DNA of 64,000 bases, from positions 1,178,001-1,242,000 of the forward strand of contig CAWIVS010000011.1 in assembly GCA_963839685.1 (NCBI GenBank). Direction: 5' to 3'. Made by a program: the position numbers and the translations under genes. Below, in pieces: positions 36,731 to 45,417 of this stretch. The stretch's first letter is position 1; each line of letters starts with the position of its first letter. Under the pieces are notes generated by a model that saw nothing but the letters and a program-made list of their open reading frames with translations, was not told the origin of the DNA and ran no database searches. This DNA comes from CADEED01 sp963839685. GTDB lineage: Bacteria > Pseudomonadota > Gammaproteobacteria > Steroidobacterales > Steroidobacteraceae.

Positions 36731-37180
36731 ATGCTGGACGCAGAAGAAGTTCGAACCTTTGTGCAGGGGACCGTGCACTTCTTCGAAACCGCGACGGGTC
36801 ACGCCGCCACGGTGGGTTCGCCTTATCTTTGCATCGACAAGGCGGCGGTGATCCAGGACTACGCCGGCGTCATCGGTATTTCCGGCAACCGCGAAGGCAA
36901 GGTTTATTTCACCGCGCCACGCGGCATGTTGTCGGTGATGCTCATGTGCATGAACGAAACCGACACGGGCGAGCAGAACGTGCGCGACCTGGTCGGTGAG
37001 GTCGCCAACACCATCTCCGGCAATGCGCGCCGCGATTTTGGCCGCAATTTCATCATCAGCACGCCGACCATCTGCGATCGCAGCAACGCCGCCACGGCCG
37101 CCGCGACCACCGGGCGCTCCTTCGTGATCCCGATCAACTGGCGCAGCTACGCCGCGAACGTGGTCGTCTGCCTCCAGTAG
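36731..37180 (+). CDS. CheX-like phosphatase domain protein
   Basis: The 149-residue protein has the CheC/CheX fold, with the active helix motif LVGEVANTISGN carrying the ExxN pair E90 and N93 that positions water to dephosphorylate a CheY-like partner. There is only one such motif, as in CheX rather than CheC. It would switch off the upstream response regulator (inferred). It is the last gene of the locus. Confidence 0.87.
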   Translation: MLDAEEVRTFVQGTVHFFETATGHAATVGSPYLCIDKAAVIQDYAGVIGISGNREGKVYFTAPRGMLSVMLMCMNETDTGEQNVRDLVGEVANTISGNARRDFGRNFIISTPTICDRSNAATAAATTGRSFVIPINWRSYAANVVVCLQ

Positions 37181-37190
37181 ATCAGACGGA

Positions 37191-37209
37191 CGCCGGCGTT
37201 TCGCCGGCG
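37191..37209. terminator. Stem-loop after the CheX-like gene
   Basis: CGCCGGCG at 37191-37198 is repeated inverted at 37202-37209 around a TTT loop, followed by ATTTCC rather than a strong T-tract. It may end the signalling operon; the convergent degS-like gene ends at 37245. Confidence 0.4.
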
Positions 37210-37244
37210 ATTTCCGAAGTGGGGCGCAGCCCCTGATAATGCTC

Positions 37245-38450
37245 TCAGGTAGGGGGAGAGCGTGGCCGTTCGCTCACCAGTACCTGGCTCGAGAACTGCT
37301 GCGCGCCGCGCAGGCCGGTGATGGTGACCTTGGCGCCGGGCTTGGCATTGGCGATGCGTGTCAACGTGTCCTGCGCGCTTTGCACCGGTGCGCCGTTCAC
37401 CGTGAGGATGATGTCGCGCGGTTCCATGCCCACCTGCGCCGCCGGCGAGCCCACGTAAAGCTGCGCCACCACCACACCTGGCCGGGGCAGGTTGAAACGC
37501 CGCGCTTCGATCTGGTCGATGTCGACCGGCACGATGCCAATCCAGCCACGCACCACGCGGCCCTTGGTCAGGATCTCGTTCATGACGCCGCGCACCAGGT
37601 TGACCGGGATGGCGAACCCGATGCCCTCGACTCCCAGATTCTTGGCGAGCACCGCGGTGTTGATTCCCACCAGTTCGCCGTTTGCATTGATCAGTGCGCC
37701 GCCCGAATTGCCGACGTTGATGGGCGCATCGGTCTGGATGAAGTTCTCGAACGTGGCCACGCCCAGCTGGCCGCGGCCGGTGGCGCTGACGATGCCCTGG
37801 GTGACGGTCTGTGACAGGCCGACCGGGTTGCCGATCGCGAGCACCACGTCGCCCACCCGCAATCGATCGGAATGGCCCAGTGGCATCACCGGCACATCTT
37901 TCTTGAGGTCGAGCTGCAGGATGGCGAGATCCGTGTCCGGGTCGCGCCCGACGATTCGCGCGTCCGCAATGCGTCCGTCGGCGAGCTGTGCGCGGATCAG
38001 GTCCGCCTTGGCGATCACGTGGTGGTTGGTGATCACGTGCGCGGCTTGGTCGACGATCACGCCGGACCCCAGGCTCTGCTCCACGCGCTGGCGGTAGCGA
38101 GGCCGTGCATCGCCAAACAACTCCTCGATGGCATTCGGTTGCAAGCGCTCGGTAACCAGCCGGGCGGTGTAGATGTTGACCACCGCTGGTGCAGCACGCT
38201 CGACGGCTTCGGCGTAAGAGTTCACCGCGCGCGGTGGGCCGGAGTTGATCACGGGCTGCACCGCAACCGGCGCGGCGGTCGCGGGAGGATTGGCGGGGCT
38301 GGCGGGCGCGGGCGCGGGAGCAGGCGCCGGCGGCGTGCGACGTGCAATCAGCTCCGGGCGTACCACCACGGCAATGAATGCCGCCGCAAGTCCGACGATG
38401 GCCGAGAGGGAGATGAAGGTCAGGATTCTCAGGATGGGTCGGGTCGACAT
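37245..38450 (-). CDS. degS: DegS/DegQ-type trypsin-like protease with one PDZ domain
   Basis: The 401-residue protein has one N-terminal membrane segment (residues 11-33) followed by a Pro/Ala-rich linker, a trypsin-like domain with the full triad (TNHHVIA, DTDLAIL, GNSGGALINANGE) and one PDZ domain. A single membrane anchor and single PDZ fit DegS, the inner-membrane protease that starts the envelope stress response by cutting RseA; assignment of the exact family member is inferred. It lies divergent from petA, with a -10 box for petA in the gap. Confidence 0.87.
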   Translation of the reverse strand: MSTRPILRILTFISLSAIVGLAAAFIAVVVRPELIARRTPPAPAPAPAPASPANPPATAAPVAVQPVINSGPPRAVNSYAEAVERAAPAVVNIYTARLVTERLQPNAIEELFGDARPRYRQRVEQSLGSGVIVDQAAHVITNHHVIAKADLIRAQLADGRIADARIVGRDPDTDLAILQLDLKKDVPVMPLGHSDRLRVGDVVLAIGNPVGLSQTVTQGIVSATGRGQLGVATFENFIQTDAPINVGNSGGALINANGELVGINTAVLAKNLGVEGIGFAIPVNLVRGVMNEILTKGRVVRGWIGIVPVDIDQIEARRFNLPRPGVVVAQLYVGSPAAQVGMEPRDIILTVNGAPVQSAQDTLTRIANAKPGAKVTITGLRGAQQFSSQVLVSERPRSPPT

Positions 38451-38500
38451 GGATCGGATATTCCTCGTCCGGCGAAGGCCTTAGCGCTGATCCGCCTGTG

Positions 38501-38538
38501 TATAATGCGCCGCCTCCCGCAGTCTCGCAGCGGCGCAT
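38501..38538 (+). promoter_or_regulatory. petA promoter -10 box with overlapping inverted repeat
   Basis: TATAAT at 38501-38506 is a perfect -10; no clear -35 is seen at 16-18 bases. A nine-base inverted repeat (38505-38513 and 38530-38538) begins inside the -10 box and spans the expected transcript start, followed by TTTT. It could be an operator or an early attenuator for petABC. Confidence 0.45.
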
Positions 38539-38590
38539 TTTGCGCCGGACTCGCGCGGCGGGGCGAAAGAACGATCCAGAGGTCCTTCGA

Positions 38591-39216
38591 ATGAGCGATC
38601 ACGCGGCCGACGCTGCCGTCCCCGAAGTCGACGAGAGTCGGCGCAAGTTTTTGATAGCTGCCACCGCCGGTACCGGCGCCGTCGGCGCGGTCCTGACCGC
38701 GGTGCCCTTCCTGGCATCGTGGAACCCTCGGAAAGCGCTCGCGCGGCGGGTCTGCCCACCGAGGTCGACATCTCCAAGATGGAGCCCGGCCAGATGACCA
38801 CGCATTTCTGGCGCAAGAAGCAGATCTACGTGGTCAAGCGCACGCCGGAAATGCTCGCATCGCTGAAGTCGCATGACGGCGAACTCAAGGACCCGAAGTC
38901 CGACGAGTCCAATCAGCCTGCGTACGCCAAGAACGATACGCGCGCGATCAAGCCGGAAGTCCTGGTGCTCATTGGCACCTGCACGCACCTCGGTTGCCTG
39001 CCGAAGACCCGCTTCACGCCGGGCGATGCGTCGGTGATGGCCAACTGGCCGGGTGGTTTCTTCTGTCCGTGCCACGGTTCGAAATTCGACCTGGCCGGTC
39101 GCGTGTTCGAAGGCTCGCCTGCGTCGCTCAACCTCGCGGTCCCGCCTTACGCCTTCGAAGGAGACAACAAACTGATCGTCGGCGTGGACGTTGCGCCTGA
39201 GAAAGGAGCGGCCTGA
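38591..39216 (+). CDS. petA: Ubiquinol-cytochrome c reductase iron-sulfur subunit, one frame change near 38730
   Basis: The Rieske subunit of the cytochrome bc1 complex passes electrons from quinol to cytochrome c1. A twin-arginine-like ESRRKFL start with membrane segment is followed by the Rieske domain with the cluster-binding loops CTHLGC and CPCHGSKFD. Two frames must be joined: the first ends in FLASWNP and the second begins SESARAAGLPTEVDISKM, as expected if one C of a CCC run (about 38732) is missing. It is the first gene of petABC and overlaps petB by one base (TGATG). Confidence 0.92.
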
Positions 39217-40457
39217 TGTCCGCGGTCATCGAAGGCAAGGGCGGCTTCCGCACCTGGCTGAACAAGCGCCTGCCGGTCGACGAATTCGTCGATACCCAGC
39301 TCACCGGCTACTACGCGCCGAAGAATTTCAATGTCTGGTACTTCTTCGGTTCGCTGGCGCTGCTGGCGTTCGTCATGCAGATCGTGACGGGCATCTTCGT
39401 CACCATGCATTTCAAGCCGGGTGAGGACACGGCCTGGAACTCGGTGCAGTACATGGTGCGCGAAGTACCGTACATGTGGCTGATCCAGCCCATGCACGCG
39501 GTCGGTGCATCGTTCTTCTTCATCGTCGTCTACCTGCACATGGCCCGCGGCATGCTTTATGGCAGCTACAAGTCGCCGCGCGAAGTGTTGTGGGTCATCG
39601 GCATGCTCATCTATCTCTCCCTGATGGCCGAGGCGTTCATGGGCTACGTGCTGCCGAACGGCAACATGTCCTACTGGGGTGCGCAGGTGATCATCAACCT
39701 CTTCGGCACCATCCCGGGCATCGGCGAGGCGCTGACCGAGTGGATCCGCGGTGACTATGGCATCGGCGATGCCACGCTCAACCGCTTCTTCTCGCTGCAC
39801 GTGGTTGCGCTGCCGTTTGTCATTGCGCTGCTGGTGGTGCTGCACCTGGTCGCGCTGCGCCAGGTGGGCTCCAACAATCCGGATGGTATCGAGATCAAGG
39901 AAAAACTCGGCAACGATGGCAAGCCGATCGACGGCATTCCGTTCCATCCGTATTACACGGTCAAGGACATCGTCGGCGTGGGCATCTTCCTCACGCTGTT
40001 CGCCATCGTGGTGTTCTTCGTGCCGACGTTCGGTGGTCTGTTCATGGAAGCGCCGAACTTCGAACCGGCGAACCCTGTGTCCACGCCCGAGCACATCGCG
40101 CCGGTGTGGTACTTCACGCCTTACTACGCGATCCTGCGCGCGGTCCCGGACCAGCGGATGGGCGCGCTGCTCATGGCGATCTCGGTGGTGGCGTTCGTTT
40201 TCCTGCCGTGGCTCGACCGCGCCAGGAACAAGTCGATCCGCCATCGCGGTGTTGCTTCGAAGATCCTGCTGGGCGTGTTCTTCGTCACGTTCCTGGTGCT
40301 GATGTGGCTGGGACTCAAGCCGGCCGAGGGCACCTACGTGCTGCTGGCCCGCATTTTCACGGCGCTGTATTTCCTGTTCTTCATCCTTCTGCCGTTCGTG
40401 TCCAAGGCCGACGGTAATGGCCCGGTTCCGGAAAGAGTGACCTACCATGCCCACTAA
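39216..40457 (+). CDS. petB: Ubiquinol-cytochrome c reductase cytochrome b subunit
   Basis: The 413-residue protein has eight membrane segments and the four haem-ligand histidines in the helix-II and helix-IV pattern (PMHAVGASFFFIVVYLHMARG and FFSLHVVALPFVIALLVVLHLVAL). The quinol-oxidation loop reads PVWY where many bc1 complexes have PEWY. Start is one base overlapping the petA stop. Confidence 0.96.
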   Translation: MSAVIEGKGGFRTWLNKRLPVDEFVDTQLTGYYAPKNFNVWYFFGSLALLAFVMQIVTGIFVTMHFKPGEDTAWNSVQYMVREVPYMWLIQPMHAVGASFFFIVVYLHMARGMLYGSYKSPREVLWVIGMLIYLSLMAEAFMGYVLPNGNMSYWGAQVIINLFGTIPGIGEALTEWIRGDYGIGDATLNRFFSLHVVALPFVIALLVVLHLVALRQVGSNNPDGIEIKEKLGNDGKPIDGIPFHPYYTVKDIVGVGIFLTLFAIVVFFVPTFGGLFMEAPNFEPANPVSTPEHIAPVWYFTPYYAILRAVPDQRMGALLMAISVVAFVFLPWLDRARNKSIRHRGVASKILLGVFFVTFLVLMWLGLKPAEGTYVLLARIFTALYFLFFILLPFVSKADGNGPVPERVTYHAH

Positions 40458-41220
40458 GTTCGCAGGCGTCGCCACTGCATTCGCGCTGTTGTTGGGTGCT
40501 GGCGCCGTTGCGGCCGATGAAGGCGGTCACGCCGGCTGGCAGCGCGAGGCCGGGAATGAAATCGCCAACCTGCCATCACTGCAGCGTGGCGCGCGCAATT
40601 TCATGGCCTATTGCTCCGGCTGCCACTCGCTGCGCTTCATGCGGTATTCGCGCCTCGCACAGGACCTGAAGATCACCGAAGAACAGCGCGACAAGTACCT
40701 GGTTCGTCCCGGTGACAAGTTCACCGACTACATCCGCACCAGCATGCCGGAGAAGGACGCCACGGAGTGGTTCGGCAAGGCGCCGCCCGACCTGTCGCTG
40801 GTGGCGCGTTCACGCGGCACCGACTGGGTGTTCAACTTCCTGACGACCTTCTACTCAGATCCTGCGAATCGTCAGACCGGCGTGAACAACCTGCAGCTGC
40901 CGGGCACCGCAATGCCGCACGTGTTGTCGAGCGTGCAGGGTGTGCAGAATGCCGTGTGGCGTAATGTCGAAAGTCACGGAGAAGGTGGCGTGCCGATCGC
41001 GACCCGCGCCTTCGAGAAGTTCGAGCCCGGCGTGGTCGGCAGCATGACTGCCGCGCAGTACGACGAATTCGTGCGCGACACGGTCAATTTCCTGCAGTAC
41101 GTCGGCGATCCCACGCAACTGCAGCGCGAAGGCCTCGGCCTCTGGGTGGTGCTCTTCCTTCTCATGTTCACGGGTATCGCGTACCTGCTGAAGAAGGAAT
41201 ACTGGAAGGACGTCCGCTGA
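40447..41220 (+). CDS. petC: Cytochrome c1
   Basis: Cytochrome c1 takes electrons from the Rieske protein. The 257-residue protein has a signal peptide, the covalent haem site CSGCH (C56, C59, H60), a GTAMPHVL segment likely holding the axial methionine and one C-terminal membrane anchor (about residues 232-250). It overlaps petB by 11 bases. Confidence 0.95.
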   Translation: MPTKFAGVATAFALLLGAGAVAADEGGHAGWQREAGNEIANLPSLQRGARNFMAYCSGCHSLRFMRYSRLAQDLKITEEQRDKYLVRPGDKFTDYIRTSMPEKDATEWFGKAPPDLSLVARSRGTDWVFNFLTTFYSDPANRQTGVNNLQLPGTAMPHVLSSVQGVQNAVWRNVESHGEGGVPIATRAFEKFEPGVVGSMTAAQYDEFVRDTVNFLQYVGDPTQLQREGLGLWVVLFLLMFTGIAYLLKKEYWKDVR

Positions 41221-41258
41221 GCGGTCACGGTTTCATCGCTGGCCTGGGAGGGCACTGA

Positions 41259-41882
41259 GTGTCGAGCCGACGTGCCACGATGACCCTGTTCTCGGCGCCT
41301 GACGACCCGTGGAGTCATCGCACGCGTATCGTCATCGCCGAGAAGGCCATCGACATCGAGGTCGTGGACGTCAATCCGGGCAAATACCCGGAAGACCTGC
41401 TCGACCTGAATCCCTACCACACGACGCCGACGCTCATCGACCGCGACCTCGTGCTCTACGATTCGCGCGTGATCATGGAATACCTCGACGAGCGCTTCCC
41501 GCATCCGCCGCTGATGCCGGTGGACCCGGTGTCGCGTGCGCGCGCGCGCCTCGCGCTGTACCAGATCGAACACGACTGGTACGACCTGGCACGCAAGCTG
41601 GATGCGCAGCCCGCGCACAAGGACGCACCGCAACTTCGCAAGGAGCTGCGCGACAACGTGTTGTCGAGCGCCGACCTGTTCAAACTCAAGCCGTATTTCC
41701 TGTCCGATGAGTTTTCGATGGTGGATGCCAGCATCGCGCCCATCCTGTGGCGGCTGCCGCGCTACGAGATCGACCTGCCGCCACAGGCGCAGCCCATCCT
41801 CAAGTACGCAGGCACGATCTTTTCGCGTCCGGCGTTTCGCACCAGCCTCTCCGAGAACGAGCGGGAGATGCGGCTGGCATGA
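41259..41882 (+). CDS. sspA: Stringent starvation protein A
   Basis: SspA is a glutathione S-transferase-like protein that binds RNA polymerase under stress. The 207-residue protein has the thioredoxin-fold N-terminus (MTLFSAPDDPWSHRTRIVIAEK) and the NPYHTTPTLIDRDLVLYDSRVIMEYLDERFPHPPLMP block. The GTG at 41259 is favoured because GGGAGGG lies 5 bases upstream; an ATG at 41280 is also possible. It follows petC, the common gammaproteobacterial arrangement, and overlaps sspB by four bases. Confidence 0.94.
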   Translation: MSSRRATMTLFSAPDDPWSHRTRIVIAEKAIDIEVVDVNPGKYPEDLLDLNPYHTTPTLIDRDLVLYDSRVIMEYLDERFPHPPLMPVDPVSRARARLALYQIEHDWYDLARKLDAQPAHKDAPQLRKELRDNVLSSADLFKLKPYFLSDEFSMVDASIAPILWRLPRYEIDLPPQAQPILKYAGTIFSRPAFRTSLSENEREMRLA

Positions 41883-42280
41883 ACGATCGTGCGCGCAATT
41901 CGAAGCGGCCGTACCTGATTCGCGCCATGCACGGCTGGATGATGGACAACGGCGAGACACCGCATGTCATCGTCGATGCCGAGAAGCCGGGCGTGGAAGT
42001 GCCGCGCGCCTACGTCAAGGATGGCAAGGTTGTGCTCAATCTGTCCTCGACGGCGACGCAGCGACTGGTCATCGGCAACGACTGGATCGAATTCGAGGCG
42101 CGCTTCGCCGGCGTCGTGCACCACGTGCGCATCCCGGTGAGCACGGTGCTCGGCATCTACGCGCGGGAAACCGGCGAAGGCATGGTGTTCTCGGAACAGG
42201 ATCTTGGTCCCGAGCCGCCGACCAAGCCCGCGCCACCGGAAGACGGCGGCAGGCGACCACAGCTCAAGGTCGTGAAGTAG
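41879..42280 (+). CDS. sspB: ClpXP protease adaptor SspB
   Basis: SspB binds ssrA-tagged and other substrates and delivers them to ClpXP. The 133-residue protein has the substrate-binding domain (YLIRAMHGWMMDNGETPHVIVD, then VVLNLSSTATQRLVIGNDWIEFEARFAG) and, after a Pro-rich flexible linker, the C-terminal PQLKVVK that matches the ClpX-binding tail. The ATG overlaps the sspA stop (ATGA). Confidence 0.95.
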   Translation: MNDRARNSKRPYLIRAMHGWMMDNGETPHVIVDAEKPGVEVPRAYVKDGKVVLNLSSTATQRLVIGNDWIEFEARFAGVVHHVRIPVSTVLGIYARETGEGMVFSEQDLGPEPPTKPAPPEDGGRRPQLKVVK

Positions 42281-42301
42281 TCAGGGCGGGAGTGCGCTGC
42301 T

Positions 42302-42961
42302 TCATGTGCGCGGATTCTCCGCGAGTTTCGCCAGCGCCGCCCGGTAGATAGGCCCGGCCTCGCTGAAATCGGAGACGGTGGTGCCGAGATCGCGCGCCAG
42401 GCCGTCGGCAATGCCGTAGATCCAGCCGTGCACACTGAGTTCCTGCCCGCGTTCCCAGGCGTCGCGCGCGATGCTGGTCTGGCAGACGTTCTGCACCTGC
42501 TCGACGACGTTGAGCTCGCACAGACGGTCCGCCGCGACGTTCTCGCTGCTGCAGCCGTGCAGTGTGTGCTCGTGCTTCTCGTGAACGTCCTGCACGTGGC
42601 GCAGCCAGTTGTCCGCGAGCCCGACGCGCGTGCCGCGCATCGCGGCCTGCACGCCGCTGCAGCCGTAGTGGCCAACGACGATGACGTGTTTGACCTTGAG
42701 GATGTCGACGGCGAACTGCATGACGGACAGACAGTTGAGGTCGGTGTGCACCACCAGGTTGGCGATGTTGCGATGGACGAAGATGTCGCCGGGCAGCAGT
42801 CCCACGATCTGGTTGGCAGGTACCCGGCTGTCCGCGCAGCCTATCCACAGGTAGGTGGGCGATTGCTGGCGCGACAGCTTGGCGAAAAATTCAGGATCCT
42901 GGCGCCGGATGCGCTCGGCCCATTCGCGATTGTTCTTGAAGAGTTCGTCGAGGGTTCGCAT
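42302..42961 (-). CDS. can: Beta-class carbonic anhydrase
   Basis: The 219-residue protein hydrates CO2 to bicarbonate. The zinc ligands C42, H98 and C101 and the catalytic dyad D44/R46 (CADSR and HYGCSG motifs) are present, and length matches E. coli Can. It lies alone on the reverse strand; the inverted-repeat element 43005-43124 is just upstream of its start. Confidence 0.95.
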   Translation of the reverse strand: MRTLDELFKNNREWAERIRRQDPEFFAKLSRQQSPTYLWIGCADSRVPANQIVGLLPGDIFVHRNIANLVVHTDLNCLSVMQFAVDILKVKHVIVVGHYGCSGVQAAMRGTRVGLADNWLRHVQDVHEKHEHTLHGCSSENVAADRLCELNVVEQVQNVCQTSIARDAWERGQELSVHGWIYGIADGLARDLGTTVSDFSEAGPIYRAALAKLAENPRT

Positions 42962-43004
42962 GTGGGCGCGACCTTAAACGGCCCGCGCCCAATTTGGCAA
43001 AGCA

Positions 43005-43124
43005 ATGGGGACATTCCTGATTTGTTAGCAAGAGCGCGCGCGCCTCAACGGAAACGCCGCCGTATCGGCGGCGTTTTCCGTGTGAGCCGCGTGACCGCCT
43101 GCAGCAAATCAGGAATGTCCCCAT
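43005..43124. repeat. Dispersed inverted-repeat (REP-like) element, copy B, complete
   Basis: Perfect 20-base terminal inverted repeats (43005-43024 and 43105-43124) enclose about 80 bases that hold a second, GC-rich stem (43049-43062 with 43066-43080, one extra T). No reading frame is present. It occupies most of the gap between the start of can and the end of yraN, and its last base forms the first base of the yraN stop triplet. The arms recur at 12278-12297 and partly at 31700-31713. Confidence 0.75.
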
Positions 43125-43471
43125 CATGCGTTGAAGGCGTGCTTGAGCCACTCGATCGAGCCATCGCGCACGATGATGACGTCGAAGCGCACGCGACATT
43201 GGCGCAGCTCGCGGTGCCGCTGCAGCAACAGTGCGGCGGTCGAGGCAATGCGTCGTTGCTTGGCACGGTCGACGCTCGCCGCCGCGCCGCCATACTGCTC
43301 GCTTGCGCGGGTGCGCACTTCCGCGACTACCAGCAGATCACCGGCGCGCGCCACGATATCGAGCTCACCGACGCGACGCAGGAAATTGCGGGTGACGATG
43401 GTGAAGCCCTGTGATTCCAGGAAGGCGCAGGCGCTGTTCTCGGCCAGCGAGCCCGTCTGGCGCCGGTCCAC
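43124..43471 (-). CDS. YraN/UPF0102-family protein
   Basis: The 115-residue protein matches the UPF0102 nuclease-like family: the LAENSACAFLESQGFTIVTRNFLRRVGELDIVAR block and the EVRTR motif with the conserved ExK-like acidic centre. Biochemical function is not established. It starts with GTG, lies just downstream of lpoA on the same strand (15 bases) and follows the common lpoA-yraN order. Confidence 0.88.
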   Translation of the reverse strand: MDRRQTGSLAENSACAFLESQGFTIVTRNFLRRVGELDIVARAGDLLVVAEVRTRASEQYGGAAASVDRAKQRRIASTAALLLQRHRELRQCRVRFDVIIVRDGSIEWLKHAFNA

Positions 43472-43486
43472 GCGTGCACCGGCGCT

Positions 43487-45350
43487 TTACTGGGCGGCGG
43501 CGGCTGGCGACGCTTCGAGCGGCGTGGGAGCGCCGTCGCGGATGCGTACCCATTCGAGCCCGCGGCGCACGCGGCCTTGCGCATCGAGACTCAGTGTGCC
43601 GGTGAGACCGTCGGGATTGATCGGCGCACCTCGTTGCAGCGGGCCCGCGAGGCGCATGGCGTCATACCCGAAAGCGAACAGACGGCCGCGCCGTGCGGCC
43701 GCGTCGCCAAACGCTTCTGTTGCCGCGGCCCGTACCTGTGCGGAAAGGCCCTCACCACCGAGCATCCACGGCATGTCCGGAAACATGACGCCGTCGATTT
43801 CCTCGTTGGCGGTCGGGTGCGGTTCGTATGCGTCGCCTAGCGTGTAGGTGGGAATGTCGCCGGCCAGGTGAAAGCGCAGTTGCGGACGCAGCAGCCGCGC
43901 GGCCAGCGGCTGGCTCGGCGCGAAGATGAACTGGATGTCGGCGCGGCGCCGTGGCTCGAACTCGAGCTTCTGGCCGATGGTCGACTGGATGCGCTGCTGA
44001 CGGGCGCGGCTGTCGTCGGTGCGCAGCACCTGCATGATGCTGGCCGCGTAGTCCTTGTCGGCGGCGTTGAAGGTGGACTGGCCGAGCACGAAGCCCCCGG
44101 CCGCGCGCAGTTCCTCGTCGAATGCCGCCGCCACGCGCGTGCCCCAGTCGCCTTCCGGCACGATCACCACACCCTGGCGTCGACCAGCTGGCACCGATGT
44201 AGCGCGCCACGGCGCGCGCATCGTCTTCGGGCGACAGCGCGAACTGGAAGAATTTCTCCGGCGCTGGCCGGTCGACGGGCAGGAAATTGAGCGCCAGCAG
44301 CGGCGGCCGGGTAGTTAGGAGTTCCGCCGCGGCCAGCACTTCCTCGCGCGTCAGCGGGCCGACGATGAACTCGGCGCCGGCCGCCGAAGCCTGGGCGATG
44401 GTGTCGGCGATCGACGTCGTGGCGCTGTCGTAGACCCGCAGTCGCGGGCGCGCAGTCGCCGGAATCTGGTAGTAAGCCGTCATGAAGCCGTCGCGGATCT
44501 GCGCCGAGAACGTCGCGGTGCGGCCGGTGAGCGGCAGGATCAGAGCCAGGTGCGGCGCGGCTCCCAGGGTGACCGGCGGTTCCTCGCTGCCGATTGTGGG
44601 TTCACCCGCGAGCGCGGCGAGTGCCGGGTGCGACGGATAACGCGCGCGGAAGGCCGCGAGGCGTGTGGCGCCCAGGGTTGGATTGCGCGCGTTATCGGTG
44701 GCCACCGAGGCCGCTTCGAGCCAGCCGCGCACGGTGGCGTCACTGCCGGGCGGCGGCGCCAGAGAAACACCGCGTTCGGCCGCGGCGCGCAACTGCGCCA
44801 GCAATTCCGAGCGTGCCACGTGGGCGTCGCCGGGGGCGATGAGCCGTTCACGCGCAAGTTCCGCGCGGATACCATCGACCAGGTGGCCGGTGGCGATGGC
44901 CACCTGCTGGCGGGTTTCGTAGTAGCTCGCGGCAGCAGCCGGAGCCGTCGGCACCTGCATGCCGCTGATTTCTCGCCACGCCTGGTCACCCCGACCCTGC
45001 AACACCGCGGACTGGATGCTCAGCATGCGCTGCTCGAGCGCCTGCTGCTGGGTGGTGCCCGGACCGATCGCCGCCAGCACCCGCTCGGCATCGGCAGCGC
45101 GACCGGCCGCGAGCCAGGCGCGCGCGGCGCGCAGACGGAATTCCACGCTGTCGCTGCCGGTGGTTTCCGTCGCAAGCCGTTCGTACAAGGCGGCGGCGCC
45201 GGCATGATCGCCGGAGCGCGTCGCGGCGACCGCACGGTCCACGGCCGACGGTCCGGTGCGCGGCGTGGACGGGCAACCCGTGAGCAGCAACGTCACGCCG
45301 AGCAGGGCCAGGAGCGCCAGGGATCCATGCAGAGCTTTTCCGGCAGTCAT
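43487..45350 (-). CDS. lpoA: Penicillin-binding protein activator LpoA, one frame change near 44190
   Basis: LpoA is an outer-membrane lipoprotein that reaches through the murein to activate a class A synthase. The first frame has a lipobox (VTLLLTGC, cysteine at about residue 25), a TPR-rich N-terminal half and the start of the periplasmic-binding-like half (ALILPLTGRTATFSAQIRDGFMTAYY, FIVGPLTREEV). After about 44190 the neighbouring frame continues as GRRQGVVIVPEGDWGTRVAAAF through the C-terminus, ending at 43487. One indel explains it. The ATG at 45350 is preferred over 45386 because the lipoprotein signal then has normal length. Confidence 0.87.
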
Positions 45351-45417
45351 GTGTCGAATAGCCTTCGGGGATGTCGGCGGGTGCACATATCAATCAACTC
45401 GGCGGTGGAGAAGTATA

